Assembly: GCA_020410825.1 (NCBI GenBank)
Contig: CP084576.1
Coordinates: 868,001 to 932,000, forward strand
Direction: 5' to 3'
Length of the DNA stretch: 64,000 nucleotides
Source of the DNA: Candidatus Megaera endosymbiont of Mesostigma viride
GTDB taxonomy: Bacteria; Pseudomonadota; Alphaproteobacteria; Rickettsiales; Rickettsiaceae
The notes beneath the pieces are model-generated. The model was not told the origin of the DNA. It saw only the letters and a list, made by a program, of their open reading frames with translations, and made no database searches. Positions within the stretch are counted from its first letter, which is position 1. Each line of letters opens with the position of its first letter. The translations under genes were made by a program, and so were the position numbers. This document shows, piece by piece, positions 20,148-29,641 of this stretch.

Positions 20148-20528
20148 ATGGCATATAGTAAAGAAGTAATCGACCATTACGAGAACCCACGAAACGTAGG
20201 AGTTCTTGATAAAAAAGATAAGTCAGTTGGTACGGGACTTGTAGGTGCTCCGGCTTGTGGAGATGTCCTAAAATTACAGATTAAGGTTAATGAAGAAGGG
20301 ACTATTACTGATGCTAAATTTAAAGCTTTTGGTTGTGGTTCAGCTATTGCTTCTAGTTCCCTTGTTAGCGAGTGGGTAAAAGGAAAAAAACTTGATGAGG
20401 CAATGGAGATAAAAAATACCGAGATAGCTAAGCATTTATCACTGCCGCCCGTAAAATTACACTGTTCTTTGCTTGCGGAAGATGCTATTAAGGCAGCAGT
20501 AAATGATTATAAACAAAAGCAAAAATAA
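20148..20528 (+). CDS. iscU: Iron-sulfur cluster scaffold IscU
   Basis: Scaffold on which [2Fe-2S] clusters are built. All ligands are present: C37 with D39 (GAPACGDV), C63 (FGCGSAIASSS) and C106 (KLHCSLLAEDA). The HscA recognition motif LPPVK is intact just before C106, so the chaperone system should exist although hscA/hscB are not in this window. Length (126 residues) is normal. Confidence 0.97.
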   Translation: MAYSKEVIDHYENPRNVGVLDKKDKSVGTGLVGAPACGDVLKLQIKVNEEGTITDAKFKAFGCGSAIASSSLVSEWVKGKKLDEAMEIKNTEIAKHLSLPPVKLHCSLLAEDAIKAAVNDYKQKQK

Positions 20529-20533
20529 CTGCT

Positions 20534-20899
20534 ATGAAAGCTGTTTTACAAGATAATTCCCTTCAAAAAAAGCAAATAATGTCTCTAACCGAAAGGGCTA
20601 TTGCTCAAGTAAAACATTTGCTTGAGCAAAGAGGAAAGTCATCCCTAGGGATAAGAATCGGAGTTAAATCCGGCGGTTGTTCAGGCTTGAAATATTTCGT
20701 AGAATATGCCGATGAAAAAGGCAAATATGATGAAGTAATAGAGAATCAAGAGGTAACTATTTTAATAGATCCCAAAGCGGTTATGTACCTTCTTGGCACT
20801 CAAATGGATTATGTTAGCGAAAAATTTAAGTCCGGTTTTACTTTTTCAAATCCCAATGAGAAGGGGAAATGCGGCTGCGGAAGTTCATTTAATGTCTAA
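20534..20899 (+). CDS. iscA: Iron-sulfur assembly protein IscA (A-type carrier)
   Basis: A-type carrier that delivers clusters to apo-proteins. The three conserved cysteines are C49 (SGGCSGLKY), C113 and C115 (KCGCGSSF). The N-terminus has about 15 extra residues before MSLTERAI, where an internal ATG at 20579 (codon 16) is a possible alternative start matching the usual family length of about 107. The end overlaps rsmA by 8 bases. Confidence 0.95.
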   Translation: MKAVLQDNSLQKKQIMSLTERAIAQVKHLLEQRGKSSLGIRIGVKSGGCSGLKYFVEYADEKGKYDEVIENQEVTILIDPKAVMYLLGTQMDYVSEKFKSGFTFSNPNEKGKCGCGSSFNV

Positions 20900-21734
20900 T
20901 AACCTTCCATCAATAGCTAAATTAGCAGCTAAGCATGGAATCATTCCTTTAAAAAAACTGGGCCAGAATTTTATATTCGATGAAACCTTATGCGATAAAA
21001 TTGTAAAAGCAAGCGGCTTGCAGGATGGTAATATTGCCTTGGAAATAGGTCCTGGTCCAGCCGGCTTGACTCGCTCTATTTTAAACGCTTCACCTAAACA
21101 ACTAACAGTTATCGAAATGGATGCAAGGTGCATACCACTACTTGAGGAAATAAAAACTGTTTATCCAAACCTTACTATAAAACAAGCTGATGCCTTAAAA
21201 GTAAATTTATCGGAACTAGTAACTAATGAAAAAGTAACCATAATTTCTAATTTGCCTTATAATATTGGTAGTGTCTTGTTAACATCATGGTTACTTCAAT
21301 CTGAAAAAATAAACAGCATGACCTTGATGCTGCAAAAAGAGGTAGTAGATAGAATTATCGCTAAACCTAGCATCAAATCTTACGGTAGGTTATCTGTTAT
21401 TTGCCAAATTGTCTGTAAAATAACGAAATGCTTTGACGTTAGTCCTAAAGCTTTTTACCCTGAACCTAAGATCTGGTCTAGTGTGGTAAGGCTTGAACCT
21501 AAAAAAAATGCCCCTAGCCTGCAATTATTGACAACAATTGAACAAATTACAAATCTCGCTTTTTCCGGCCGCAGAAAAATGATTAAATCATCTTTGAAAG
21601 CTTTATCTCCAGATATCCTTCCCATATTGGAAAAATTATCCATTAAGGAATCTCTGCGCGCTGAAAATCTCTCGCCAGATGATTATTTAGCTTTAGCTAA
21701 AGCAATTTTAGGGATGCAAAATCCGGTAAGATAA
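20892..21734 (+). CDS. rsmA: 16S rRNA dimethyladenosine transferase RsmA (KsgA)
   Basis: Dimethylates two adjacent adenines in the 3' terminal helix of 16S rRNA. Motifs: LGQNFIFDE (SAM-binding N-motif), [14 protein letters not shown] (motif I), acidic EMD, and the catalytic ISNLPYNIG (motif IV). The open frame extends to 20793, but ATG 20892 gives the normal N-terminus and a short overlap with iscA. Its coupling to the isc genes instead of hscBA-fdx is a local arrangement. It is followed by a strong terminator. Confidence 0.96.
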   Translation: MSNNLPSIAKLAAKHGIIPLKKLGQNFIFDETLCDKIVKASGLQDGNIALEIGPGPAGLTRSILNASPKQLTVIEMDARCIPLLEEIKTVYPNLTIKQADALKVNLSELVTNEKVTIISNLPYNIGSVLLTSWLLQSEKINSMTLMLQKEVVDRIIAKPSIKSYGRLSVICQIVCKITKCFDVSPKAFYPEPKIWSSVVRLEPKKNAPSLQLLTTIEQITNLAFSGRRKMIKSSLKALSPDILPILEKLSIKESLRAENLSPDDYLALAKAILGMQNPVR

Positions 21735-21845
21735 AGAAAAGAAAAACGATTTTTTGGGGGGATAAAAAGTAGTCTTAAAAATCATCACTTAGGCTAATTA
21801 TATTTATAGGCAATAGCTGCGCTTTACTACACATCTACAAGAGAT

Positions 21846-21888
21846 AAAAAATGCTCTGTGCAAGCAAACCCTGCACAGAGCATTTTTA
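21846..21888. terminator. Bidirectional intrinsic terminator
   Basis: A perfect stem, TGCTCTGTGCA (21852-21862) and its complement (21872-21882), is extended by flanking A5 and T5 to 16 pairs around a 9-base loop. T runs follow the stem on both strands, so it can end both the plus-strand isc-rsmA transcript and the minus-strand autotransporter transcript that converge here. Confidence 0.9.
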
Positions 21889-21911
21889 AATTTTAATTAT
21901 AAGTAGGTTTT

Positions 21912-23987
21912 TTATAGATTTATAGCACTTCTAAGTCCTACTGACCAACTTTTTACCCTACCAGTTGGGCGAGCACTTACATTAAGACCAACTTTATATT
22001 TGTTGTTAATTTCAGCTAAAACGTCACCTTGGATTTGCATATTAGACTTGCGTACTTTATATGCAGGAACCTTAAAGTATCTATATTCACTAACGTTTCG
22101 GCCTTGGACCTGTTGGCTTATTGGATCTTTCCAATCATGTAAGTAACTTACAGTGAATGAAGGAGTTAAATTTACACTATCCTTAACTGAGAAACCAGTA
22201 GCAAGAGTTAAACCAACTTCACCCATTATGGATTCTCTTTTTGGTATATTAAAGTCCATTTGAGTAGAAGTTTTTTGACCGGCAGCACCTTTCTCACTAT
22301 AGTTCTTCATTGTCACAGATTGGTAATGTCCTGCAACAAAAGGTGTAGCACTGATATTTCTTGCAAAATCAAAGCGATAACCTGTACCGAGCGTAGTAAA
22401 TAGGTGATCTCCAGATGTTTTACCATGTTCTTTGTGAGTAGCTAAACCGAGTTTAATATCACGGTCAATATTGTAGTGAAGTCTCCCAAGACCTGCAGAT
22501 GCATAAACAAACATCGGTTTTTCAAAGCTATAAACTCCATGTAATGATATTGCTTGTTCCCTGATTTTAGCTTTACCTCTGTCTGCTACGAATTTAGTTT
22601 TAGTTTCTGCATAACCGATTCTTGTACCGATGAGTAAATTATCCTTTACTTTGTAATTTAGACCCATTCCGACATCTACTGCGCTGTCATCTTTGAAACC
22701 TAATGTTTTTTTGCTGAAGGTTCCGGTATGACTCTTACCAAAGTCACCAAAAACCTGAATGGCAAACTTATCACTACTATTTGGAGAATCAGCAGAAGCA
22801 GCAATATTATTTTCTACCTGACCGGTATTTGCAAAACCTTGGGCTAGTGCAAGGTTTCTTTCAGCAGTTTTCATCCCGAAGCTAAGCGGAGACTCACGTA
22901 GCAATGAAACCAGAGTCGGGCTGGTAATGACAGAATAAACAAACTGACGTTTGATATTATTGACAGGCTGAGTAGCATGAGACCTTAAATCGAAAACTTT
23001 ACTCGTTTTCCCTGCACTTATAATAAAGTTACCAAGAGCCTGATCTCGAGGTGTTAAATATTTACTAGGGTCACTAGTTAGCTCTTCTATAAGGTTTGAT
23101 TCATCCCAGACTATGATATTAGCTCCCGGTACTTTTAACGCCCCTCTTATTTGTGCTTTTCCTATTTCTAATGAAATTCTTTTAGAAAATTCTGTATCAT
23201 ATTCATCGACGCCTACGGTAAAACCTTGTCTTAGTTTCTCATTAAAATGGTTACCGATTAAAATGTAGTTAGCACCATTAAGAGTAGCTTTTTCTACAAA
23301 ATCTTTGGCGTTATTTTCTGTTATATCTAAATAACTAAATAATATCGGAAAATTCGTATGATCTAGGGGTAGAGTACCATTAAGTACTTTAGAATTCATG
23401 TCTCTAGCATCTATAACTCGATGGCTGTTTACTAGAGCTTCGGTATCACTGATAAATGCATTTCCAGTAAATACACTCAAATTCGGTGCAAAAACCTCTT
23501 CAGCGAAAGAGAGCCCTAAAATATCTGGATTTACCCCTCCTGCAATAAATTTTCTACGAGATACTTGCATATAAAGGTTTACAAGCTCACTAGATAAAGG
23601 GTCATAAATAACCAAGTCATTCGTTCCAAACTTTCCTTTTTGATTTAAATAATTATTCAGATCACCGGGACTATAATCAATACTTACTACTCCTCCTGGT
23701 GCATATTTCCATCCACTTACATGCGCAGAACTATGCCCCCCAGCAGAAAAATTATTTTCATTTCTTGTAAAGGCAAAACCTAGTTGTTCCGCTAAAGTTT
23801 GTGCATAAGTATTAACTCGCATGCCACTAACCGGTGAGTTATGGCCATTTGCAAAACTATCACCAAAGGTAATGACATTTGTAAAATCCTGGGTGTTTTT
23901 TGAAGCTAGGGCAACTGACGATGTGCTAAGCGACAAAAGAGAAAAGCAGGCAAAGGTTTTTAATAAATTCTTCTTTCTATTAGACAT
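21912..23987 (-). CDS. GDSL-lipase autotransporter
   Basis: Type V secreted surface protein of 691 residues. A signal peptide (CFSLLSLSTSSVALA) is followed by a passenger with the SGNH/GDSL block I motif VITFGDSFANGHNS. Candidate later blocks are IGNHFNE (block III position, Asn retained) and FDLRSHATQ near residue 333 (possible D...H pair). The last 270 or so residues form an autotransporter beta-barrel (repeated amphipathic strands, e.g. GMGLNYKVKDNLLIGTRIGYAE). The barrel ends in ...AINL, not the usual aromatic residue. ATG 23987 is chosen because AGGGGG lies seven bases upstream; the open frame itself begins at 24020. Substrate is unknown; GDSL autotransporters such as EstA are esterases. 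Confidence 0.88.
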   Translation of the reverse strand: MSNRKKNLLKTFACFSLLSLSTSSVALASKNTQDFTNVITFGDSFANGHNSPVSGMRVNTYAQTLAEQLGFAFTRNENNFSAGGHSSAHVSGWKYAPGGVVSIDYSPGDLNNYLNQKGKFGTNDLVIYDPLSSELVNLYMQVSRRKFIAGGVNPDILGLSFAEEVFAPNLSVFTGNAFISDTEALVNSHRVIDARDMNSKVLNGTLPLDHTNFPILFSYLDITENNAKDFVEKATLNGANYILIGNHFNEKLRQGFTVGVDEYDTEFSKRISLEIGKAQIRGALKVPGANIIVWDESNLIEELTSDPSKYLTPRDQALGNFIISAGKTSKVFDLRSHATQPVNNIKRQFVYSVITSPTLVSLLRESPLSFGMKTAERNLALAQGFANTGQVENNIAASADSPNSSDKFAIQVFGDFGKSHTGTFSKKTLGFKDDSAVDVGMGLNYKVKDNLLIGTRIGYAETKTKFVADRGKAKIREQAISLHGVYSFEKPMFVYASAGLGRLHYNIDRDIKLGLATHKEHGKTSGDHLFTTLGTGYRFDFARNISATPFVAGHYQSVTMKNYSEKGAAGQKTSTQMDFNIPKRESIMGEVGLTLATGFSVKDSVNLTPSFTVSYLHDWKDPISQQVQGRNVSEYRYFKVPAYKVRKSNMQIQGDVLAEINNKYKVGLNVSARPTGRVKSWSVGLRSAINL

Positions 23988-24033
23988 TAAGATACCCCCT
24001 AATATAATAATCTTTGTCAATTAATAAGGCTAT

Positions 24034-24061
24034 AGTATAACATTGTAGTTTTATTAAACAA
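24034..24061 (-). promoter_or_regulatory. Possible promoter of the autotransporter gene
   Basis: On the minus strand TTGTTT (24061-24056), a 16-base spacer and TATACT (24039-24034) lie 47 bases upstream of the chosen ATG. The -10 box is good and the -35 weak. Confidence 0.35.
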
Positions 24062-24131
24062 ATATATTCTTCCAAAAATCAAAAATTAGAAGCCAGATAA
24101 ATGTTGTAAAACATATTATTTTGAAAACTGC

Positions 24132-25121
24132 TTACCCTATTATATTATCCTTTTTATCCATATTTTCGAAAGCTTCTTCCCAAGTACCAACTGTTGCAGC
24201 CTTAGTATACTCAGTAACCCTATTTTCAAAGAAATTAGTGTGTTCTACTCCGTTTAACATTTCATCGAGCCAAGGAAGAGGGTTATTATCTACTAGATAT
24301 ATTTCCTTTAGACCAAGTTGCATGAGCCTGCGGTCGGCTATATATCTTATATACTGGCGTACTTCTCTAGCTGTTAACCCTTCAATACCGCCAACTTCGA
24401 AAGCCAGTTCAATAAAAGCGTCTTCAAAATGGACTATAGTTGCACAAGCTTCATAAAGTCTACTTCTTAAGTTTTCATTCCAAACTTCAGGATTTTCCTG
24501 CACAAAAGTTTTAAACAAAGTAATTATAGAGTTAGTATGCAAAGTTTCATCCCGAACCGACCAAGTGACAATCTGGCCCATTCCCTTCATTTTATTAAAG
24601 CGAGGAAAATTCAGTAAAATAGCAAAAGAGGCAAAAAGCTGTAGACCTTCTGTAAAAGCACCAAACACCGCAAGGGTAGTTGCTATATCTTCTTTAGTTT
24701 CTACCCCAAATTTCTGCATATAGTCATACTTATCTTTCATTTCTTTATATTTCATGAAGGCTTGATATTCAGCTTCATCCATACCTATAGTATCAAGTAA
24801 ATGCGAATAAGCAGCGATATGAACTGTTTCCATATTAGAGAAAGCAGACAGCATCATCTGCACTTCAGTTGGTTGAAACACTTTAGCATAATGTTTCATG
24901 TAACAATTGTTTACCTCAATATCGGCCTGCGTAAAGAAGCGGAAAATCTGAGTTAGTAAATGTTTTTCTCCTGGGGTTAAGTTATATTTCCAATCTTTTA
25001 CATCATCAGCTAGCGGCACTTCTTCCGGTAACCAATGGATTTTTTGCTGAATATGCCATGCTTCATAAGCCCAAGGATATGAAAAAGGTTTGTAAATTGG
25101 TTTTGCTGACAATAATGACAT
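24132..25121 (-). CDS. nrdB: Ribonucleotide reductase class Ia, small subunit
   Basis: R2 protein that generates the tyrosyl radical for deoxyribonucleotide synthesis. The 329 residues hold the metal ligands D67, E98 and H101, then the radical tyrosine Y105 (METVHIAAYSH, spacing as in E. coli E115/H118/Y122), and a second ligand set in SFAILLNF..., RDETLH. The tyrosine makes this class Ia rather than the Phe-bearing Ic of Chlamydia. It follows nrdA by 43 bases. Confidence 0.96.
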   Translation of the reverse strand: MSLLSAKPIYKPFSYPWAYEAWHIQQKIHWLPEEVPLADDVKDWKYNLTPGEKHLLTQIFRFFTQADIEVNNCYMKHYAKVFQPTEVQMMLSAFSNMETVHIAAYSHLLDTIGMDEAEYQAFMKYKEMKDKYDYMQKFGVETKEDIATTLAVFGAFTEGLQLFASFAILLNFPRFNKMKGMGQIVTWSVRDETLHTNSIITLFKTFVQENPEVWNENLRSRLYEACATIVHFEDAFIELAFEVGGIEGLTAREVRQYIRYIADRRLMQLGLKEIYLVDNNPLPWLDEMLNGVEHTNFFENRVTEYTKAATVGTWEEAFENMDKKDNIIG

Positions 25122-25164
25122 TTTAATTTCTCCTTGATATTATTCGTAATAAACTGCTCTTATT

Positions 25165-27006
25165 TTACTGACATGATAAACATTCATCATATTCAGTTTT
25201 TGAAGATGCTTTTAGTTCTAAATTAATATTATTTTTTCTCTCTAAATCAGCCATTCCTTTATCAGTTGAAACTGCATGAGATACTTTATCTGCTCTTTGG
25301 ATAGAAGTAGAACGAGAATAGTAGAGGCTCTTGATTCCCTTTTTCCAGGCTTTGAAGTGAATTTCATGCAAATATTTTTTGCTAACGTCCCCTGGCATAA
25401 AAATATTTAAAGATTGAGCTTGAGATATATGAGGCGTTCTATCGGCTGCCAACTCAATAATCCAATTCTGATCAATTTCATAGGCTGTTTTAAAAACGTC
25501 TTTTTCATGGTCGGATAAAAATGTTAAATGTTGTACCGAACCTTCATGGGTTGAAATAGAAGACCAGACCTGATCGGTATTAAAGCCTTTTTTATCTAGT
25601 AACCTTACTAAATTCTTGTTCTTTACGTTAAAAGATCCTGTTAAGGTTTTTTGTGTAAAACTGTTAGCAGCAAAAGGTTCTATTCCAGGGGAAGAGTTAC
25701 CGCAAATGATTGAAATAGAAGCAGTTGGGGCTATAGATGTTTTATTACTGAAACGCTCTTTAACACTCACTTCAGCTGCATCTGGGCATGCACCTCTTTC
25801 TTCTGCCAGAAGCACAGATGCAGCATTTACTTCCTTGTTTATATGTTCAAATATTTTATTATTCCAAACCTTAGCCATTACTGACTCCATAGGCACATTC
25901 TGTGCTTGGAGGAATGAATGGAATCCCATTACCCCGAGACCAACACTACGTTCACGCATTGCTGAATATTTAGCTCTGCTCATACTATCTGGAGCTTTTG
26001 TGATAAAATCTTCAAGGACGTTATCAAGAAATCTCATAATATTTGGAATAAACTCTTTGTTATCTTTCCAATCTTCATAATATTCAAGATTAAGAGACGA
26101 TAAGCAGCACACTGCGGTTCTATTATTACCGAGATGGTCAATACCTGTTGGAAGAGTAATTTCGGAGCAAAGGTTAGAAGTTTTTACTTTTAAACCTAAC
26201 TTTTTATGATGGTCCGGAATATATTTATTTACGGCATCAATATAGAGTATATAAGGCTCTCCGGTTTCAATTCTGGTAGTGAGTAATTTTATCCATAAAT
26301 CTCGTGCTCTAACTGTATTTATTACACTTCCATCACGCGGGCTTTTTAGATCCCAAGTAGTATTATTTTCAACTGCTTCCATGAAGCTATCGGGAATTAC
26401 AACTCCATGATGGAGATTTAGAGCCTTACGGTTTATATCTCCTCCGGTAGGACGGCGCAAATCAATAAATTCTTCAATTTCCGGGTGATCAATAGGCAAA
26501 TAAACTGCTGCACTACCTCGCCGCAGGGAACCTTGGGAAATTGCCAGAGTCATAGAATCCTGAACTTTCAAGAATGGAACAATACCAGAGGTTTTGCCAT
26601 TTCCATGTACTGCTTCATTAATAGAACGAACATTCCCCCAATAACTGCCGATTCCGCCTCCCTTAGATGCTAACCAAACATTCTCAGTCCAGAGCCCCAC
26701 AATCCCTTCTAAGCTATCGTCAGTTTCATTCAAGAAACAAGAAATCGGCAATCCTCTATCTGTTCCGCCATTACTAAGTATGGGGGTAGCTGGCATAAAA
26801 TGCAGCTTGCTTATATAATCGTAGATTTTATTGGCATGAGATTCATTATCTGCATAATAGCTTGCAACTCTTGCAAATAAATCTTGATAATCTTCGCCTT
26901 TTATTAGGTAACGATCCTTTAACACCGCTTTACCAAAATCACTAAGTAAACTATCACGACTTCTATCGATTTTTACCTTATATTTATTTCCTTTAGTCTT
27001 AGACAT
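25165..27006 (-). CDS. nrdA: Ribonucleotide reductase, large subunit
   Basis: R1 catalytic subunit reducing ribonucleoside diphosphates. The 613-residue form lacks the N-terminal ATP-cone of E. coli NrdA, so overall activity control by dATP through that site is absent. Substrate-site motifs include PISCFLNETDDSLEGI, GSLRRGSAAVYLP, SNLCSEITLP and NSSPGIEPFAANSF. The redox-relay pair is at the very end (YDECLSCQ). ATG 27006 has AGGA about 11 bases upstream; the open frame to 27054 adds 16 unlikely residues. Operon with nrdB. Confidence 0.96.
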   Translation of the reverse strand: MSKTKGNKYKVKIDRSRDSLLSDFGKAVLKDRYLIKGEDYQDLFARVASYYADNESHANKIYDYISKLHFMPATPILSNGGTDRGLPISCFLNETDDSLEGIVGLWTENVWLASKGGGIGSYWGNVRSINEAVHGNGKTSGIVPFLKVQDSMTLAISQGSLRRGSAAVYLPIDHPEIEEFIDLRRPTGGDINRKALNLHHGVVIPDSFMEAVENNTTWDLKSPRDGSVINTVRARDLWIKLLTTRIETGEPYILYIDAVNKYIPDHHKKLGLKVKTSNLCSEITLPTGIDHLGNNRTAVCCLSSLNLEYYEDWKDNKEFIPNIMRFLDNVLEDFITKAPDSMSRAKYSAMRERSVGLGVMGFHSFLQAQNVPMESVMAKVWNNKIFEHINKEVNAASVLLAEERGACPDAAEVSVKERFSNKTSIAPTASISIICGNSSPGIEPFAANSFTQKTLTGSFNVKNKNLVRLLDKKGFNTDQVWSSISTHEGSVQHLTFLSDHEKDVFKTAYEIDQNWIIELAADRTPHISQAQSLNIFMPGDVSKKYLHEIHFKAWKKGIKSLYYSRSTSIQRADKVSHAVSTDKGMADLERKNNINLELKASSKTEYDECLSCQ

Positions 27007-27101
27007 TATTTCTTTTTTCCTTTTTAAGATGAATGATACAAATCTTACAATCAAAAATTTTAAAACTAAAACTGTTTAGAATTTTAGATCAACTTGCCTT
27101 G

Positions 27102-27131
27102 ATCATAACGCATAAACTCATTTTTCTTCAA
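27102..27131 (-). promoter_or_regulatory. Possible nrdAB promoter
   Basis: Minus strand TTGAAG (27131-27126), an 18-base spacer and TATGAT (27107-27102), about 95 bases upstream of the nrdA ATG. Confidence 0.4.
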
Positions 27132-27166
27132 TAGTTATTTTTGCGAATATTGTATGTTTTTTTGCT

Positions 27167-27196
27167 TGACATACTATATGTAGTTGTTAATTGTAT
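27167..27196 (+). promoter_or_regulatory. Candidate parE promoter overlapping an NrdR-like palindrome
   Basis: TTGACA (27167-27172), then 18 bases and TTGTAT (27191-27196). The -35 is perfect, the -10 weak. The spacer contains a near-palindrome (27171-27186, ATACTATATGTAGTTG) agreeing with about 12 of 16 positions of the NrdR-box consensus. Only one box is visible, whereas NrdR sites normally come in pairs, so the regulator assignment is weak. Confidence 0.3.
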
Positions 27197-27287
27197 TGCT
27201 GTATATGAGTAAATAAATCCAGTTTATTGGTTTCATAAGATAGTTAAACCGTAATAAGAATATTTTATTATTAATAAATATTGTGTA

Positions 27288-27296
27288 TGTGGATAA
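27288..27296 (-). promoter_or_regulatory. Perfect DnaA-box 9-mer
   Basis: TGTGGATAA on the plus strand is the exact complement of the TTATCCACA consensus. It is isolated: no further close matches or box cluster is seen around it, so it may be a regulatory site or a chance match rather than an origin. Confidence 0.3.
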
Positions 27297-27474
27297 AAAA
27301 TGGTTAATAAAACCGTTATTATCATTGATAATTTATTTACTAAATTTTTATATTACTTAAGCCAAAACCAATTCCTTATGGTTGTTTGCTGCTTGATGGT
27401 TATTGTTGCTTTTTATTAGAAAATTATATAAATTTATTCCAATTATTTTTTACTATTTAAGATTGGTATATTGA

Positions 27475-29454
27475 GTGTCTGATTTGTTTAATTTTGCTAC
27501 TACTAAGAAAAGCTTTAAGGACGAATCCTATACTGCAAGTGATATAGAAGTCTTAGAAGGGTTAGAACCGGTGCGCATGCGACCTGGGATGTATATTGGT
27601 GGGACTGACGAAACTTCGTTGCACCACCTAGTTTCAGAAGTGATTGACAATTCTATGGATGAAGCTGTTGCTGGTTATGCCAATCGTATTACTATTGAAA
27701 TGTTTGCTGATGGCAGTGTATCAATAGCGGATAACGGAAGAGGCATCCCAGTTGATAATCATCCCAAATTCCCTAATAAATCGGCTCTAGAAGTGATTTT
27801 GACCACATTACATTCGGGTGGAAAATTCTCGGATAAGTCTTACCAAACCTCAGGGGGGCTACATGGTGTTGGAATATCAGTAGTAAATGCTTTATCTGAG
27901 AAATTAAATGTAGAAGTTTACCGTGATGGTTTTGTTTATAGCCAGGATTATTCTAAAGGCCATGCTTTAACAAAATTAGAGAAAAAAGAAGCCTCTAAAA
28001 AATCAAGAGGAACTAAAATTACCTTCATCCCTGATCCAGAAATTTTTGGGGGGATAACCTTTAAACCAAAAAAAGTTTATGATTTAGCAAAATCCAAAGC
28101 CTATTTATATAAAGGCTTTGAGATTCATTGGGTTTGCGCCCCAGAACTGATTCAGAATCAAGAAGTTCCAGAAAAATCAGTTATTCATTTTCCAAATGGT
28201 CTTAGAGATTATCTAGACTCAAAGCTTGATAAGGATAAAATTGTCGGAGGGGAAATATTTTCTGGTAATGCTGAGATAACGGCAGAAAATATCAAAATAG
28301 AATGGGCAATTTGCTGGCACGAAGAAGAAAGTTTTGTTCAATCTTACTGTAATACTATTCCAACTCCTCAAGGCGGAACACATGAACAAGGTAATAGAGC
28401 AGCACTAGGCCGAAGTATAAAGGTTTATGGGGAAATGACAGGGCTTAAAAAAGTGTCTTTAATAACGCCTGAAGACATTTTAGAGTCGGCGTGTATTGTT
28501 ATCTCAGTTTTTATTACAAATCCTGTATTTCAAGGGCAAACCAAGGAAAAGCTAGTGTCAAATGGTATTGCAAAGCACGTTGAAAATATGGTTAAGGATC
28601 ATTTTGATCATTGGCTTAGCAGTAATAAAAAAGTAGCTGATATATTAATATCTCACATTATAAGTAACGCTGAATATAGGTTAAACCGGAAAAACGAGAA
28701 GGTGGTTAATAGAAAAAACGCTACTCAGAAATTACGATTACCAGGTAAGCTTGCGGATTGCACACGGAGTAATGCGCAAGGAACAGAACTTTTTTTAGTT
28801 GAAGGGGATTCTGCAGGGGGATCAGCAAAGCAAGCAAGAGACAGGGAAACTCAGGCAATATTGCCGCTGCGAGGTAAAATTTTAAACGTTGCAAATTCTC
28901 CTTTGCAAAAAATTCTAGCCAATCAGGAACTCCAAGACCTTGAAACAGCCCTTGCCTGCGGTTCAATGAACCATTACAGAGAGGAGGACTTACGTTACGA
29001 AAAAATAATAATCATGACAGATGCGGATGTAGATGGCGCACATATAGCTTCCCTGTTAATGACTTTCTTTTTTATCAGAATGCGTAAGCTGATAGTTAAT
29101 GGCCACTTGTATTTAGCGAAACCGCCTTTATACCGGATAACGCAGAATAATAAGACCTATTACGCTGCTAATGATGAGCAAAAGCTATTAATCACAGAAA
29201 AATTATCTTCCGAAAGTAAGGCAAAAATCGAAGTTGGAAGATTTAAGGGCCTAGGCGAAATGACTCCAAAACAACTCAAAGAGACAACTATGGATTCTAA
29301 ATTAAGGCTCTTATACCAAGTAAGCATAGATGACTTTGACAATACAAATGTAATAGTAGATAATCTGATGGGGAAAAATCCTGAAAAAAGATTTAAGTTT
29401 ATTCAGGAAAAAGCGTTATTAAACAAGGAAGGAAACCTCGAAATATATGTTTGA
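27475..29454 (+). CDS. parE: DNA topoisomerase IV subunit B
   Basis: ATPase subunit of the decatenating type II topoisomerase. The 659-residue length and motifs LEGLEPVRMRPGMYIGGTD, VIDNSMDEAVAGY, DNGRGIPVDNHPKFPNKSALE and TSGGLHGVGISVVNALS mark ParE rather than the roughly 800-residue GyrB. The Toprim motifs EGDSAGGSAKQARDR and DADVDGAHI are intact. The start codon is GTG. It overlaps the longest possible ctpA frame by 8 bases. Confidence 0.94.
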   Translation: MSDLFNFATTKKSFKDESYTASDIEVLEGLEPVRMRPGMYIGGTDETSLHHLVSEVIDNSMDEAVAGYANRITIEMFADGSVSIADNGRGIPVDNHPKFPNKSALEVILTTLHSGGKFSDKSYQTSGGLHGVGISVVNALSEKLNVEVYRDGFVYSQDYSKGHALTKLEKKEASKKSRGTKITFIPDPEIFGGITFKPKKVYDLAKSKAYLYKGFEIHWVCAPELIQNQEVPEKSVIHFPNGLRDYLDSKLDKDKIVGGEIFSGNAEITAENIKIEWAICWHEEESFVQSYCNTIPTPQGGTHEQGNRAALGRSIKVYGEMTGLKKVSLITPEDILESACIVISVFITNPVFQGQTKEKLVSNGIAKHVENMVKDHFDHWLSSNKKVADILISHIISNAEYRLNRKNEKVVNRKNATQKLRLPGKLADCTRSNAQGTELFLVEGDSAGGSAKQARDRETQAILPLRGKILNVANSPLQKILANQELQDLETALACGSMNHYREEDLRYEKIIIMTDADVDGAHIASLLMTFFFIRMRKLIVNGHLYLAKPPLYRITQNNKTYYAANDEQKLLITEKLSSESKAKIEVGRFKGLGEMTPKQLKETTMDSKLRLLYQVSIDDFDNTNVIVDNLMGKNPEKRFKFIQEKALLNKEGNLEIYV

Positions 29455-29641
29455 TTTTATTAAAAAGCAAAAAAATTACAAACCAAAAAGTTGTCACTAT
29501 GAAACGCCTACTTGGCAACCAGCTAGTATAAATACACGATTAATTATTGTTCCGATAAGCAACGTTATAGCAATAGTTAGGGAAGAATCTTGTAAATTGA
29601 GAAAAAAGAAGGTGCAACCTTTTGTAACACCTTACCTTAAA

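Larger units (their letters stand above)
27007..27474. other. AT-rich divergent intergenic region with promoters and a DnaA box
   Basis: About 470 bases separate nrdA (minus) and parE (plus). Candidate elements are an nrdA promoter (27102-27131), a parE-side promoter with perfect TTGACA (27167), a partial NrdR-like palindrome (27171-27186) and a perfect DnaA-box 9-mer (27288-27296). No open frame is convincing. Confidence 0.5.

Noticed and set aside
27288-27296. Chromosome origin at the DnaA box
   Set aside because: Only one perfect box, no cluster and no origin-typical neighbours (hemE-like, dnaA, parAB); a single match is not enough.
29455-29641. Rickettsia palindromic element inside ctpA
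   Set aside because: Only a short six-base inverted repeat (AAGGTG...CACCTT) is seen, and the encoded peptide does not resemble known palindromic-element peptides.
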